Positions 5,737 through 13,763 of a DNA stretch of 19,704 nucleotides are shown here, one piece after another. The notes below the pieces were generated by a model that was given only the letters and a program-made list of their open reading frames with translations, was not told where the DNA came from and did not search any database. Location: assembly GCA_039198685.1 (NCBI GenBank), contig JBCCTK010000055.1, positions 1 through 19,704 on the forward strand, given 5' to 3'. Position 1 is the first letter of the stretch; each line of letters begins with the position of its first letter. The DNA comes from UBA5336 sp039198685. GTDB taxonomy: Bacteria > Pseudomonadota > Alphaproteobacteria > Caulobacterales > Hyphomonadaceae. A program made the position numbers and the translations under genes.

Positions 5737-8432
5737 ATGACATCCCCGGCCTTAGGGCCAAGATCGGCGACACCCGCGCACGGCTCGGTCAATTGGCCTT
5801 TGTTCGGGCGTTTGGTCCCGCGCTGGCCTTTATTCTCACCTATTCTGCAGCCGCTCTCTTTGGCCTATTCGAGCGCGTCTCCAGCGTGGTGGGTGCAGGG
5901 CTTGGATCATCGGCCATACTGATCACAGTGCTGTTGAGTTTGCGTGGCTGGCGAACGTGGAAGCGCCCGACCCGCACTGAGGCTAGGGCTGTGCTGGACC
6001 GGCAATCACCGCGGCGTCCGATTTCGGGGCTGACTGATCGTCCTGTGTCTTCGACGCGCGATGGGCAATCTCTGTGGAAAGCCCACACTGACAGGCTCAT
6101 GGCAGACGCCATTCACCTGCCTGTGCCGCGCTTCTGGATGGCGTGGCGGCGCGCAGACCCCGCTTTTTTGCGCTTTGTGCTACCCGTGCTCTTTGCTGGC
6201 GCGCTGATCTTTGCTGGCGCCGACCGGGCTGACCGATTGAAACAAGCCTTCGTACCGAATTTGGGCGCTTTGGCCGGCGCAGACAATATTCGGGTGGAGG
6301 CTTGGATCACGCCACCGTCCCATACGGGGAGGCCGCCAATTTTTCTGGAAGCGGGCATGCAGGATATACGCGTTCCGGCTGGATCCACGGTCACACTGCG
6401 TGCCTTCAACCGATCAGCGCCGGCACTCGTGCTTTCAACAGAGAAAGAGCGCATTCGACAGAGATTTTCTGATACCCCAGATGGTGCCTTTGAGGCCCAG
6501 GCGACATTAGATCAAAACACGAAGATTGCGGTCCACTGGTGGGGAGAGCGCGTGGCCTGGTCTATTTTGGCCTCACCTGACGCGCCACCTACGGTTCAGT
6601 TCATCACCCTACCGTCCATAACCACCGATGACGAAATGGAGTTCGAATGGGCTGTGGAAGATGACTTTGGCGTTGACCGTCTCGAAGTCGCGATACGTCT
6701 GCGCGAGCCCCACCCCGCAGCCCCCGACGCCGAGGACAGATTGCCGGTGCAAATGGGTCCTGTCGCGCCGAAGGACGCCAGCGAAATAGCGCTTTTGGAT
6801 ACGATGCGTCATCGTTGGGCGGGCTTACCTGTGGATGTTCAACTCGTGGCGATTGATGGCGCTGGACAAGAAGGCCGCAGCCGCAGCCTGCCTTTCATTT
6901 TGCCTGGAAAGTTACTGCTGCAGCCGCTTGCGAGGGCCGCCCAGGAAATTCGTGTAACCGTGCTGCGCGAACCGCGCGATTACGATGATATCCTGCTGAA
7001 TGGCGAGGCACTGCAGGCCGGCGCGATCAATAGCGACGTGACCCGCAGGCTGGATGCGGCCCCACCAGACGTCCAATTAGCCTCTCAGCTTCTGGATGCG
7101 CTCACGCTGGAACCGGAACGCTATTTTGAGGACCGTTCCGTTTACTTCGGCCTTCGCATGGCCCACGGCATTCTGGTTGCTGCGCCGGACAAGGCCGAAG
7201 CCGACAGTGTCGATACACTGCTCTGGCAGGTCGCTCTGAAAGCTGAATATGGCAGTTCTGCTGATGCCTTGAGGGCCCTGCTTGCGGCGCGCCGAGCGCT
7301 GGAACAGGCGCTGCGCGACGGGGCGTCCGAGGATGAAATTCGGCGCTTGATGGAGGCATTCCGAGAGGCGGCCAACAATTATATCGCGGCCAAGATGGCT
7401 GAAGCGATGATGAACGGCACAGAGTCGTCGAACATGTCCGATATGGGCCCTGGAGGCGGCGGATCTGGGCTTGGGGCGAACCAGTTCGAAGACATGCTGA
7501 ATGCCCTTGAAGACCTGGCCGAGACCGGTGCGGCAGACCAGGCACGCCAACTGCTGTCCGACATCACCAATATGCTTGAGAATCTCGAATTCCAGCAGGG
7601 TGGCCAAGGCGGAGGCGATGGCTTCGCGATGCCCGGCCAGGAGGGGGGTGAACCCGGTGAAGACGACGAGTTGCCCCAAGATGAGCAGGAACTCACCGAA
7701 GCATTGGAGGCACTTTCTGATCTTTTACGGGAGCAAAGGGAGCTGAACGACGACACTTTGGCCGAAGAGCGTGGGGAGCGGTCCGGCACTCAACCTGGGA
7801 CCCAAGGGCAGGAGGGCAATCAAGGTGGTTCACAGCGGCCGGGACAAGGCGAAGCGGACCAGGGTGAACAAGATGGCACAGAGCCGGGCGCCGGTGGGCT
7901 TGATGACCGCCAACGCAGCTTGGCCGATCGCACCGACCAACTCGGTCAAGCCATCGGGCCGGGCACTGGCGAAGAAGACAGCGCCGGGGGTGGACAAGAC
8001 GGCGAGACCGAAGGCGTTGGGCAAGGCATCGGAGGCCTTGATGAGGCGGCTCGCCAGCGCCTCGAAGACGTCGCCCGTTTACAGGACCGCGCGGCCCGAG
8101 AATTAGAGCGCGGCGACGAACTGCGGGCCAACCGACTGCAAGAGCGCGCCACGGGAGCTTTAAGGGATCTTTCAGATGAGCTGGCTGCGGCCATCGATGA
8201 ACTTCAACAGGCTCGCCAAGGAGATTTGGCGAATGAAGATGATCCAGATGGGAATATTGATCCCTTCGGTCGCTCGCTTGGCGTAACCGGTGTCGATGAT
8301 GACGTTATCATTCCAGATGAAGCCGAGCGTCAACGCGCTAAAGACATTCTGGACGAGCTCCGTCGCAGGTTTGATCAGGCCGAAGGGGACGAAGAGCGCG
8401 AATATCTCGAGCGGCTCCTTGATCGGTTCTAA
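5724..8432 (+). CDS. DUF4175 / TIGR02302 family large membrane protein
   Basis: This 902-aa alphaproteobacterial family member is of unknown function and is typically found directly after lysA. There are three hydrophobic segments near the N-terminus (about 29-49, 54-72, 148-165), then a long, probably periplasmic region. Residues about 560-780 are Gly/Gln/Glu-rich low-complexity sequence, followed by charged helical, coiled-coil-like stretches near 775-830 and an acidic C-terminus. Translation probably begins at TTG 5724, inside lysA, because the frame has no ATG there and the first membrane segment follows soon after; a second TTG at 5793 is possible. A nearby ATG at 5737 is out of frame. 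The repetitive region produces long spurious frames on the opposite strand. Family assignment is secure from architecture and context; the role is unknown. Confidence 0.85.
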   Translation: MAKLNDIPGLRAKIGDTRARLGQLAFVRAFGPALAFILTYSAAALFGLFERVSSVVGAGLGSSAILITVLLSLRGWRTWKRPTRTEARAVLDRQSPRRPISGLTDRPVSSTRDGQSLWKAHTDRLMADAIHLPVPRFWMAWRRADPAFLRFVLPVLFAGALIFAGADRADRLKQAFVPNLGALAGADNIRVEAWITPPSHTGRPPIFLEAGMQDIRVPAGSTVTLRAFNRSAPALVLSTEKERIRQRFSDTPDGAFEAQATLDQNTKIAVHWWGERVAWSILASPDAPPTVQFITLPSITTDDEMEFEWAVEDDFGVDRLEVAIRLREPHPAAPDAEDRLPVQMGPVAPKDASEIALLDTMRHRWAGLPVDVQLVAIDGAGQEGRSRSLPFILPGKLLLQPLARAAQEIRVTVLREPRDYDDILLNGEALQAGAINSDVTRRLDAAPPDVQLASQLLDALTLEPERYFEDRSVYFGLRMAHGILVAAPDKAEADSVDTLLWQVALKAEYGSSADALRALLAARRALEQALRDGASEDEIRRLMEAFREAANNYIAAKMAEAMMNGTESSNMSDMGPGGGGSGLGANQFEDMLNALEDLAETGAADQARQLLSDITNMLENLEFQQGGQGGGDGFAMPGQEGGEPGEDDELPQDEQELTEALEALSDLLREQRELNDDTLAEERGERSGTQPGTQGQEGNQGGSQRPGQGEADQGEQDGTEPGAGGLDDRQRSLADRTDQLGQAIGPGTGEEDSAGGGQDGETEGVGQGIGGLDEAARQRLEDVARLQDRAARELERGDELRANRLQERATGALRDLSDELAAAIDELQQARQGDLANEDDPDGNIDPFGRSLGVTGVDDDVIIPDEAERQRAKDILDELRRRFDQAEGDEEREYLERLLDRF

Positions 8433-8504
8433 AGGACATTGACAATTGCGAGAGCGCGGTTGCATGCCGGAAACTCTCACACTACCCCGAACAGAAAGCA
8501 GGCC

Positions 8505-8510
8505 GGGAGG
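8505..8510 (+). promoter_or_regulatory. Strong RBS that sets the GTG start at 8516
   Basis: GGGAGG lies 5 nt before GTG 8516 and supports that start for the esterase-like lipoprotein. The 83-bp gap before the gene also holds TTGACA at 8439-8444 but no convincing -10, so I do not call a promoter. Confidence 0.6.
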
Positions 8511-8515
8511 GCAGT

Positions 8516-9796
8516 GTGGTTTTTCGCATCATTAAGTATATCGCGCTCACATTGGTGGGTCTGATAACCCTCGGTATTGTGTCCAGCTGCACAATGCTCG
8601 GCTTGAATTATGCAAGCTTGGAGACGGGCAATAAGCCTGATGCGGCTCCGGAGATTATCTTGACGGATTTGCAGGATTGGGAGCGCCAGCGCGCCGAGTT
8701 GCTGCGCGATTTTCAGGACATCGTTTACGGACCGTGGCCCCAGGACCTTGCGGTCTCGCTGGTCTCGCGCAGGGTCGCCGATGAGAATTTCGCTGGCGGC
8801 ATTGCCCGGCTGGAGGAGTTCCAGATCCGTCTTGGTGTCGGCGATGCAGCGGAAGACTTCTTTCTTGGTCTGGCTGTTCCCAAGTCGGCTGCGCGCGGCA
8901 GTCTCGGCCTGGTGATTGGCCAGACATTTTCTGACAATTGTGGCGTGTTCCAGTCCATGGCCCTCAGCCAAGCGTCAGGCGCACCCTGCGAAAGCACCAA
9001 TATACCCTGGCTCGCAAAATATATCTTCGGAGAGTACATTGCGGAGGTCCCCCTTGAAACGTATTTCGAGGCCGGGTTCGCCTATGCGAATTATTATGGT
9101 TCCGATGTGGTGCCAGACCGCATCGAAGCGGGTGGCGCTGTCATGGAGCGGTTATCCCAAGCCGGCGGTACCGCACCAACCGGTGCGCTTATGGCCTGGG
9201 CGTATGCCTATAAAGCAACCATTGATATTCTTGAGAGCGAGACCTGGTTGGATGAAAACAGGATTGCGGTTTTTGGTCACTCGCGCCACGGAAAGTCTGC
9301 TTTGTTGGGCGGTATATTTGACCGCCGTATCGATTTGGTGCTCTCCCACCAGTCCGGTTTTGGTGGTGCGGCTCTATCGCGGTCTACCGTTGGAGAAGGC
9401 ATAGACAGGGTGACGGAGACCTATCCCCATTGGTTTGCACCTGGATTTGATGACGCCGCCAAAAATCCTGAAGGTTTGCCGCTGGACCAGCACCAACTAC
9501 TCGCGGCTCTGGCGCCGACCCCTGTATTTCTGGGCAACGGGCGCCGCGATGTATGGTCCGACCCAAACTCCACATTTCGGGCCGCGCAAGCCGCTGGACC
9601 AGTTTATCAACTCTACGGCAGCGGTGGATTGGTACAGGAAGGATTGATCGATTTCGTGCCGAGCTGGGATATCGCTTACTTTCTCAGGCCGGGGGGGCAT
9701 GGGACCGACAAGCGCGACATCGCTGCGATGGTCAGTTTTCTGGAGGCCCAAACGGCTGAAGGCAATGGGCCGACCCAAACGGTTGTTTCGCCTTAA
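8516..9796 (+). CDS. CE15-like (glucuronoyl esterase family) alpha/beta-hydrolase lipoprotein
   Basis: This 426-aa protein begins with a hydrophobic segment ending in VSSC (Cys25), a plausible lipobox, so it is probably a membrane-anchored envelope protein. The core resembles carbohydrate esterase family 15. The nucleophile elbow is GHSRHGKSALL with Ser256, matching the CE15 pattern GxSRxGKxA. It is followed by HQSGFGGAALSRS, TYPHWF, LPLDQHQLLAALAP, RRDVWSDP and the late histidine motif GGHGTDKRD (His395). CE15 enzymes cleave ester bonds between glucuronic acid and lignin alcohols or related uronic-acid esters. No other polysaccharide-degradation genes are nearby, so the substrate is uncertain. 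The acidic triad member cannot be fixed by eye; Glu in the VGEG segment and Asp in RRDVW are candidates. The GTG start is supported by GGGAGG. Confidence 0.78.
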   Translation: MVFRIIKYIALTLVGLITLGIVSSCTMLGLNYASLETGNKPDAAPEIILTDLQDWERQRAELLRDFQDIVYGPWPQDLAVSLVSRRVADENFAGGIARLEEFQIRLGVGDAAEDFFLGLAVPKSAARGSLGLVIGQTFSDNCGVFQSMALSQASGAPCESTNIPWLAKYIFGEYIAEVPLETYFEAGFAYANYYGSDVVPDRIEAGGAVMERLSQAGGTAPTGALMAWAYAYKATIDILESETWLDENRIAVFGHSRHGKSALLGGIFDRRIDLVLSHQSGFGGAALSRSTVGEGIDRVTETYPHWFAPGFDDAAKNPEGLPLDQHQLLAALAPTPVFLGNGRRDVWSDPNSTFRAAQAAGPVYQLYGSGGLVQEGLIDFVPSWDIAYFLRPGGHGTDKRDIAAMVSFLEAQTAEGNGPTQTVVSP

Positions 9797-9834
9797 CGTT
9801 GCGACACGCTTGAACCCCGCCGGACTTCACCCGA

Positions 9835-9851
9835 CACAGTTATAAACTGTG
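9835..9851. promoter_or_regulatory. Perfect 17-bp palindrome upstream of the MAPEG gene
   Basis: CACAGTT-ATA-AACTGTG is a 7-bp inverted repeat with a 3-bp centre, ending 14 bp before the ATG. It contains TATAAA, which could serve as a -10. There is no U-run after it and it lies upstream of a gene, so an operator for a dimeric regulator is more likely than a terminator. No matching -35 stands out. Confidence 0.5.
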
Positions 9852-9865
9852 AGCGGGAGGCACTC

Positions 9866-10351
9866 ATGACCGTCAATCCAGGATTAGAACAATTTGTAAA
9901 GGTGACGTTCGAAGCGCGCGAAGCGGACCTTCAAACCTTCCTGACGCCAGTTCTTGTGCTGGTTGCCTGGACCTGCGTCATGTGGATCTGGTTATATATC
10001 ACCCGCTTACCCGCCATGCAGAAAGCCAAGGTGAGCCCTCAAGCTGCACGCCATCCTGATGCCGGGTGGAAGGAGAAGCTTCCCGCCATGGCCCGATCCG
10101 TCTCAGATAATTATAATCACCTCCATGAACAGCCTACGATCTTCTATGCGATCATGGGCTTTGCCGCGTTGACCGGAGGTGTAGATGCCACAGGGCTGGC
10201 CTTGGCGTGGGCGTATGTAGGGCTGCGGATTGTTCATTCCCTGGTCCAATCGATCATAGGAAACGTGACGTTGCGGTTCGGAATTTTCTCGCTGGCAAGC
10301 TTTGCGCTCATTGCGCTGGTGGTGAAGGAAGTGCTGCGGGTCTTTCTATAG
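9866..10351 (+). CDS. MAPEG family membrane protein
   Basis: This 161-aa protein has four predicted membrane helices (about 26-46, 90-104, 108-128, 136-158), the architecture of the membrane-associated eicosanoid/glutathione metabolism family. The conserved region DNYNHLHEQPTIFYA (81-95) matches the N-x(n)-E-P-x-x-F-Y pattern, and LRIVHSLVQS (120-129) carries the family Arg and His that contact glutathione in characterised members. Bacterial MAPEG proteins are mostly uncharacterised; some are microsomal-type glutathione transferases. GCGGGAGG lies just before the start. A perfect palindrome just upstream suggests dedicated regulation. prfA follows after 26 bp. Confidence 0.88.
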   Translation: MTVNPGLEQFVKVTFEAREADLQTFLTPVLVLVAWTCVMWIWLYITRLPAMQKAKVSPQAARHPDAGWKEKLPAMARSVSDNYNHLHEQPTIFYAIMGFAALTGGVDATGLALAWAYVGLRIVHSLVQSIIGNVTLRFGIFSLASFALIALVVKEVLRVFL

Positions 10352-10377
10352 TCTGCAGAGCGCAGTAAACGAGCGCG

Positions 10378-11454
10378 ATGGCAAATATCCCCCAGTCCCG
10401 AATAGACCAGGTCGTTGACCGGTTCGATGAAGTTGAAGCGCGCATGGGCGCCGCGACGGAGCCTGATGAGATTGTCGCTTTGTCCAAAGAGCACTCGGAG
10501 CTGAAGCCGGTGGCTGACAAAGCGCGTGAACTCGCAGCGGCCCGGGAAGGCCTATCTGAGGCAGAGGCACTCATGGCGGGCGATGACAAAGAAATGGCTG
10601 AGTTGGCGCGAGAGGAATTCCTGTCTTTGAAGGATGCCCTCCCAGATTTGGAGAAAGCGCTTCAGCTCTTGCTTCTACCAAAAGATCAGGACGACAAGGC
10701 GAATGTGGTCCTGGAAGTAAGGGCTGGGACTGGTGGTGATGAGGCGGCGATTTTTGCCGGTGACCTCTTTCGGATGTATCAGAGATTTGCCCAGCTCCAG
10801 GGGTGGAAAGTGGAGCTCGTCTCAGTTTCCGATGGCGATGCGGGCGGGTACAAGGAAATCACCGCCAACATTGCCGGCGATCAGGTGTTTGGCAGGATGA
10901 AATGGGAATCCGGTGTCCATCGTGTCCAGCGCGTCCCTCAGACTGAGACCCAGGGCCGAATCCACACATCCGCAGCGACGGTAGCCGTGTTACCAGCGCC
11001 TGAGAATGTCGAGATCGAGATCAAAGCCGAAGAGATACGCATTGATACGATGCGGGCATCGGGCTCTGGTGGCCAGCATGTCAACACGACCGACTCCGCC
11101 GTGCGCATTACGCACCTGCCTACGGGAATTATGGCCACAAGCTCTGAAAAATCCCAACATGTGAACCGCGAAAAAGCCATGGAGATGCTGAAGATCCGGC
11201 TCTACGAGCGTGAGCGTGAGGAAAAGGATAAGGTGCGCGCGGATGCCCGTAAGAGCCAGATTGGCTCCGGCGACCGGTCCGAAAAAATCAGAACCTATAA
11301 TTATCCACAAGGCCGCGTGAGCGACCACAGGATCAATTTGACATTGCATAATTTGGACAAGATCATCGCTGGGGACGCGCTTGGGGATGTCATCGATGCC
11401 CTGCGTGCGGAGGACCAAGCGCTGAAATTGGCCGCCTTGGGCGAGGGCGAGTGA
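10378..11454 (+). CDS. prfA: Peptide chain release factor 1
   Basis: RF1 reads UAA and UAG stop codons and triggers release of the finished peptide. The 358-aa length is normal. The catalytic GGQ is at 231-233 in GSGGQHVN, and Gln233 is the residue methylated by PrmC. The stop-recognition tripeptide in RVPQTET is PQT at 187-189, where E. coli has PAT. Other family blocks include VRAGTGGDEAAIF, GVHRVQRVP, and RTYNYPQGRVSDHR in the C-terminal domain. The stop codon overlaps the GTG of prmC (GTGA at 11451-11454). The Shine-Dalgarno is weak. Confidence 0.97.
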   Translation: MANIPQSRIDQVVDRFDEVEARMGAATEPDEIVALSKEHSELKPVADKARELAAAREGLSEAEALMAGDDKEMAELAREEFLSLKDALPDLEKALQLLLLPKDQDDKANVVLEVRAGTGGDEAAIFAGDLFRMYQRFAQLQGWKVELVSVSDGDAGGYKEITANIAGDQVFGRMKWESGVHRVQRVPQTETQGRIHTSAATVAVLPAPENVEIEIKAEEIRIDTMRASGSGGQHVNTTDSAVRITHLPTGIMATSSEKSQHVNREKAMEMLKIRLYEREREEKDKVRADARKSQIGSGDRSEKIRTYNYPQGRVSDHRINLTLHNLDKIIAGDALGDVIDALRAEDQALKLAALGEGE

Positions 11455-12305
11455 GCGCTTCAATCGGCCAAGTCCTGTGTTGGGCCCAACGCCGGCTCAG
11501 CGATGCAGGTATTGAAGCGGCGAGGACTGAAGCGCGGCTCCTCGTCTGCCACGCTCTGGGTATTGATAGGGCTGGCCTGATCGCGTTGAGCGAGGATGCA
11601 CCACCGCCCGGCCTTTCGGCGGCCTTGTCTCCCCTGTTAAAACGGCGAGCAACGCGTGAACCCCTTGCTCACATTCTGGGGTATACGGAATTTTACGGAT
11701 TGCCTTTTTTTTGCGATGACAGGGCGCTCATCCCACGATCAGATTCCGAAACGGTGGTGGATCTGGCCTTGTCTCTTCTGCCCGATGAACGGGCCGTGAA
11801 ATTCGCAGACCTTGGGACCGGAAGCGGCTGTCTTGCCATATCTGTATTGGCCAACCGACCCAAGGCCGAGGTAGACGCCCTGGATGTCAGTCCTGGTGCA
11901 CTGGCCTTGGCCCGAAACAACGCGGTTCGAAATGGCGTTTCTAAGCGCATATCCTTTTTCAAGCAGAGCTGGTCGGATATGAAGAACTGGTCCGGATATG
12001 ACCTCGTTCTGTCTAATCCGCCTTACATTGCGAGCGGCATGATCGACGATCTTCAGCCCGAAGTCGCGCGGTTTGATCCGCGTCTAGCGTTGGATGGTGG
12101 CGATGATGGCCTTAATGCCTACCGTGAGATCGCGGCTTTGGGCGCATCGAGAATGAAAGCAGGTGCTTGGTTGGTCCTAGAGATCGGCCATGACCAGAAA
12201 AACAAAGTGAGTGCCCTTCTGACGTCTGCAGGCTATGTCGATCTTGTTGTACGCAAGGATCTTGGTGGAAACGACCGAGCCATCGCTACCCGACTTCCGT
12301 TTTGA
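11451..12305 (+). CDS. prmC: Release factor glutamine methyltransferase
   Basis: PrmC uses S-adenosylmethionine to methylate the GGQ glutamine of RF1 and RF2, raising their activity. The 284-aa protein has the N-terminal helical domain with REPLAHILGYTEFYG at 69-83, SAM motif I FADLGTGSG at 118-126, and the glutamine-binding NPPY at 189-192. The loop usually written LIPRPETE is LIPRSDSE here (93-100), a mild variation. The GTG start overlaps the prfA stop by 4 bp, so the enzyme is co-translated with its substrate. Confidence 0.95.
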   Translation: MSASIGQVLCWAQRRLSDAGIEAARTEARLLVCHALGIDRAGLIALSEDAPPPGLSAALSPLLKRRATREPLAHILGYTEFYGLPFFCDDRALIPRSDSETVVDLALSLLPDERAVKFADLGTGSGCLAISVLANRPKAEVDALDVSPGALALARNNAVRNGVSKRISFFKQSWSDMKNWSGYDLVLSNPPYIASGMIDDLQPEVARFDPRLALDGGDDGLNAYREIAALGASRMKAGAWLVLEIGHDQKNKVSALLTSAGYVDLVVRKDLGGNDRAIATRLPF

Positions 12306-12542
12306 AGCCGCAATTGTCTCTCCGGAAAACGTCACAATCGCATGTTTTCACAGGCCAGTTGCGCAGAAGGGCTTGGCGTACGCGACAAGGCGCGCTAACG
12401 AGTAGCGACGCTGGCAGCGGGATTGCATCCCCAGCCGAAAGTGACACCCGCGCACAAAACGCAGATACGGGGCCCAAGGGGGGCTTTGCGCGAGAACACC
12501 AGCCTGTCTCCATGGGGCCAGGCAAAGATCAGGGAAGCTGAT
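12306..12542 (+). other. 237-bp gap with hairpins between prmC and the DUF4167 gene
   Basis: No gene is supported here; short open frames on both strands lack family likeness. Two adjacent hairpins can be drawn: CGCTA-ACGAG-TAGCG (12393-12407) and a compound one at 12410-12435. In the second, GCTG pairs with CAGC around an inner GGGAT-TGC-ATCCC stem, leaving a 5-nt bulge. GCGGG (12417-12421) could alternatively pair with CCCGC (12447-12451). There is no U-run, so these are not ordinary terminators; a structured leader of the DUF4167 mRNA is possible. AGGGA at 12531-12535 is the RBS of the next gene. Confidence 0.4.
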
Positions 12543-13205
12543 ATGAAACGCCAACGCGGGCGCAGCCGCCGGTCTGGCGGTGGGGGAAATAACCCCAACC
12601 GACACTTTGAGAGCAATGGTCCAGACGTTAAGATCCGTGGGTCTGCACAGCAGGTTCTCGACAAATACTTGCAATATGCTCGCGACGCTCAAACCTCAGG
12701 TGACCGCGTGATGTCAGAGGCTTACTTTCAGCATGCTGAACACTATCAGCGTTTGCTTGCGGCTATGCAGCCTAAGGAAAAACCGCGGCGCGACCGTGAA
12801 GATCAGCAAGAAGAGGCATCCGAGGACGTCGAATCCAAAGAAGCAAATGCGACAGAATCGATCTCCGCAGAAGCCCCGGCGGCGGACCAGCCGGAGAAAT
12901 CAGAGTCAGGCACGCGTCGTCGCTCGGCTTCCCGTCGCACCAAGGATAAAACCGAGGACACGGTAAGGGAAGTAGAAACCGAAGTTGCTGCGGACCCGTT
13001 GCAAGTGATCGATGGTGAAGAGGTCCAGGACGCTGAGCCCAAGCCGCGCCGACGCCGGACATATAAAAAGAGAGAGGCCGTTGAAGCGGATCCGCCCACG
13101 GATGATGACGGCGTTATGAAAACGCTCTCTCGGGGGCGATCCAAGCCAACGGAATCCGTTGATGAGGCCAGCGATGAGGGGCCTCCGGCCCCGGTTGCCG
13201 AATAG
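12543..13205 (+). CDS. DUF4167 domain protein
   Basis: This 220-aa alphaproteobacterial family member has the conserved domain at about 15-76. It has a basic Arg/Gly-rich lead (MKRQRGRSRRSGGGG), then ESNGPDVKIRG and SGDRVMSEAYFQHAEHYQRL, which are near-invariant in the family. The remaining 145 residues are a low-complexity acidic/basic tail rich in Glu, Ala and Arg clusters (for example KPRRRRTYKKRE), probably disordered. The basic lead suggests nucleic-acid contact, but no function is established. The frame runs upstream to 12423; I choose the ATG at 12543 because the family begins there and AGGGA lies 7 nt before it. Its usual neighbour prmC is upstream. Confidence 0.88.
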   Translation: MKRQRGRSRRSGGGGNNPNRHFESNGPDVKIRGSAQQVLDKYLQYARDAQTSGDRVMSEAYFQHAEHYQRLLAAMQPKEKPRRDREDQQEEASEDVESKEANATESISAEAPAADQPEKSESGTRRRSASRRTKDKTEDTVREVETEVAADPLQVIDGEEVQDAEPKPRRRRTYKKREAVEADPPTDDDGVMKTLSRGRSKPTESVDEASDEGPPAPVAE

Positions 13206-13225
13206 ATACTGCGTTATCAACCCAG

Positions 13226-13241
13226 ACGGTCGCTTTACCGT
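13226..13241 (+). terminator. Weak hairpin after the DUF4167 gene
   Basis: ACGGT (13226-13230) and ACCGT (13237-13241) form a 5-bp stem with a 6-nt loop, followed by TGCTTTTC. It lies 20 bp after the DUF4167 stop and overlaps the last codons of the convergent DUF4112 gene. The stem is short, so termination would be inefficient. Confidence 0.3.
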
Positions 13242-13609
13242 TGCTTTTCGATGTGACTTTCAATGATGCGGAGGTTCTTCCGGTGCGCCTGGAACATCCA
13301 GTCAAATAGGTCGCCAGCAAACGGGATGGCGCCGAAAGCGAAATCCAACAGAATATTCCACACTATGCCCAGCTTGCCCCAGAAGGAGACTTTCGTTCTT
13401 TGGGCAACAACAAGGGCATAGAATCCCATGGTAGCTGTCACCCCATCACCGATGATGGGAACCACGCCAAGCATCGCGTCCAAGCCGAAACGCGCAGGCA
13501 CCAGCGGCAGTTTGAACTTGTTATCGAGCAGTGCGGAGAGACCGGCGAACGCCTTCATTGCGCTGTCCCAATCGTCGTAGTCTTGACCTGAACCTGTTTG
13601 CTTTTCCAT
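13235..13609 (-). CDS. DUF4112 small membrane protein
   Basis: This 124-aa protein matches the DUF4112 family: LSALLDNKFKLP (24-35), RFGLDAMLGVVPIIGDG (40-56), then a second half with WNILLDFAFGAIPFAGDLFD (84-103) and RKNLRI near the end. The two halves each carry a hydrophobic hairpin with the repeated P-x-x-GD motif (PIIGD and PFAGD). It is probably an inner-membrane protein of unknown function. An ATG four codons upstream (13621) is possible, but GGAGG (minus strand, 13615-13619) sits 5 nt before the ATG at 13609, which decides the start. It is convergent with DUF4167 and divergent from typA. Confidence 0.85.
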   Translation of the reverse strand: MEKQTGSGQDYDDWDSAMKAFAGLSALLDNKFKLPLVPARFGLDAMLGVVPIIGDGVTATMGFYALVVAQRTKVSFWGKLGIVWNILLDFAFGAIPFAGDLFDWMFQAHRKNLRIIESHIEKQR

Positions 13610-13763
13610 CGCCGCCTCCATTCAGGCCCATTGGTTTGTGGTGCAGGCGTGCGTCAAGTGGATTGATCGATGCCCGCAATGAACATCCAGCCCCTAGCCG
13701 TGCCCGGCGGCCCCGTGTATGTGCGCCGCAACAAAAGACACTCCGCCCAGAAAGCGCGCGCCT

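Noticed and set aside
7077..7789. Several long minus-strand frames within the DUF4175 gene
   Set aside because: They arise from the Gly/Gln/Glu repeat codons read in reverse (Ser/Pro/Arg-rich products) and have no start signals.
8439..8467. TTGACA as promoter of the CE15-like gene
   Set aside because: The sequence 17 bp downstream (around GCATGC) is not a credible -10 in either the E. coli or alphaproteobacterial pattern.
12286..12541. Short frames on both strands in the prmC-DUF4167 gap
   Set aside because: No family likeness, no RBS, composition unlike real proteins; the gap is better seen as non-coding.
12423..12542. 40-residue N-terminal extension of DUF4167
   Set aside because: The family begins with the Arg/Gly-rich lead at the ATG 12543, which has its own AGGGA RBS.
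13663..13691. TTGATC as -35 for a typA promoter
   Set aside because: No acceptable -10 at 12-18 bp spacing; promoter left uncalled.
13719..13763. ATG start adding 15 residues to TypA
   Set aside because: Starting at 13764 gives exactly the usual 607 residues; no RBS supports the upstream ATG.
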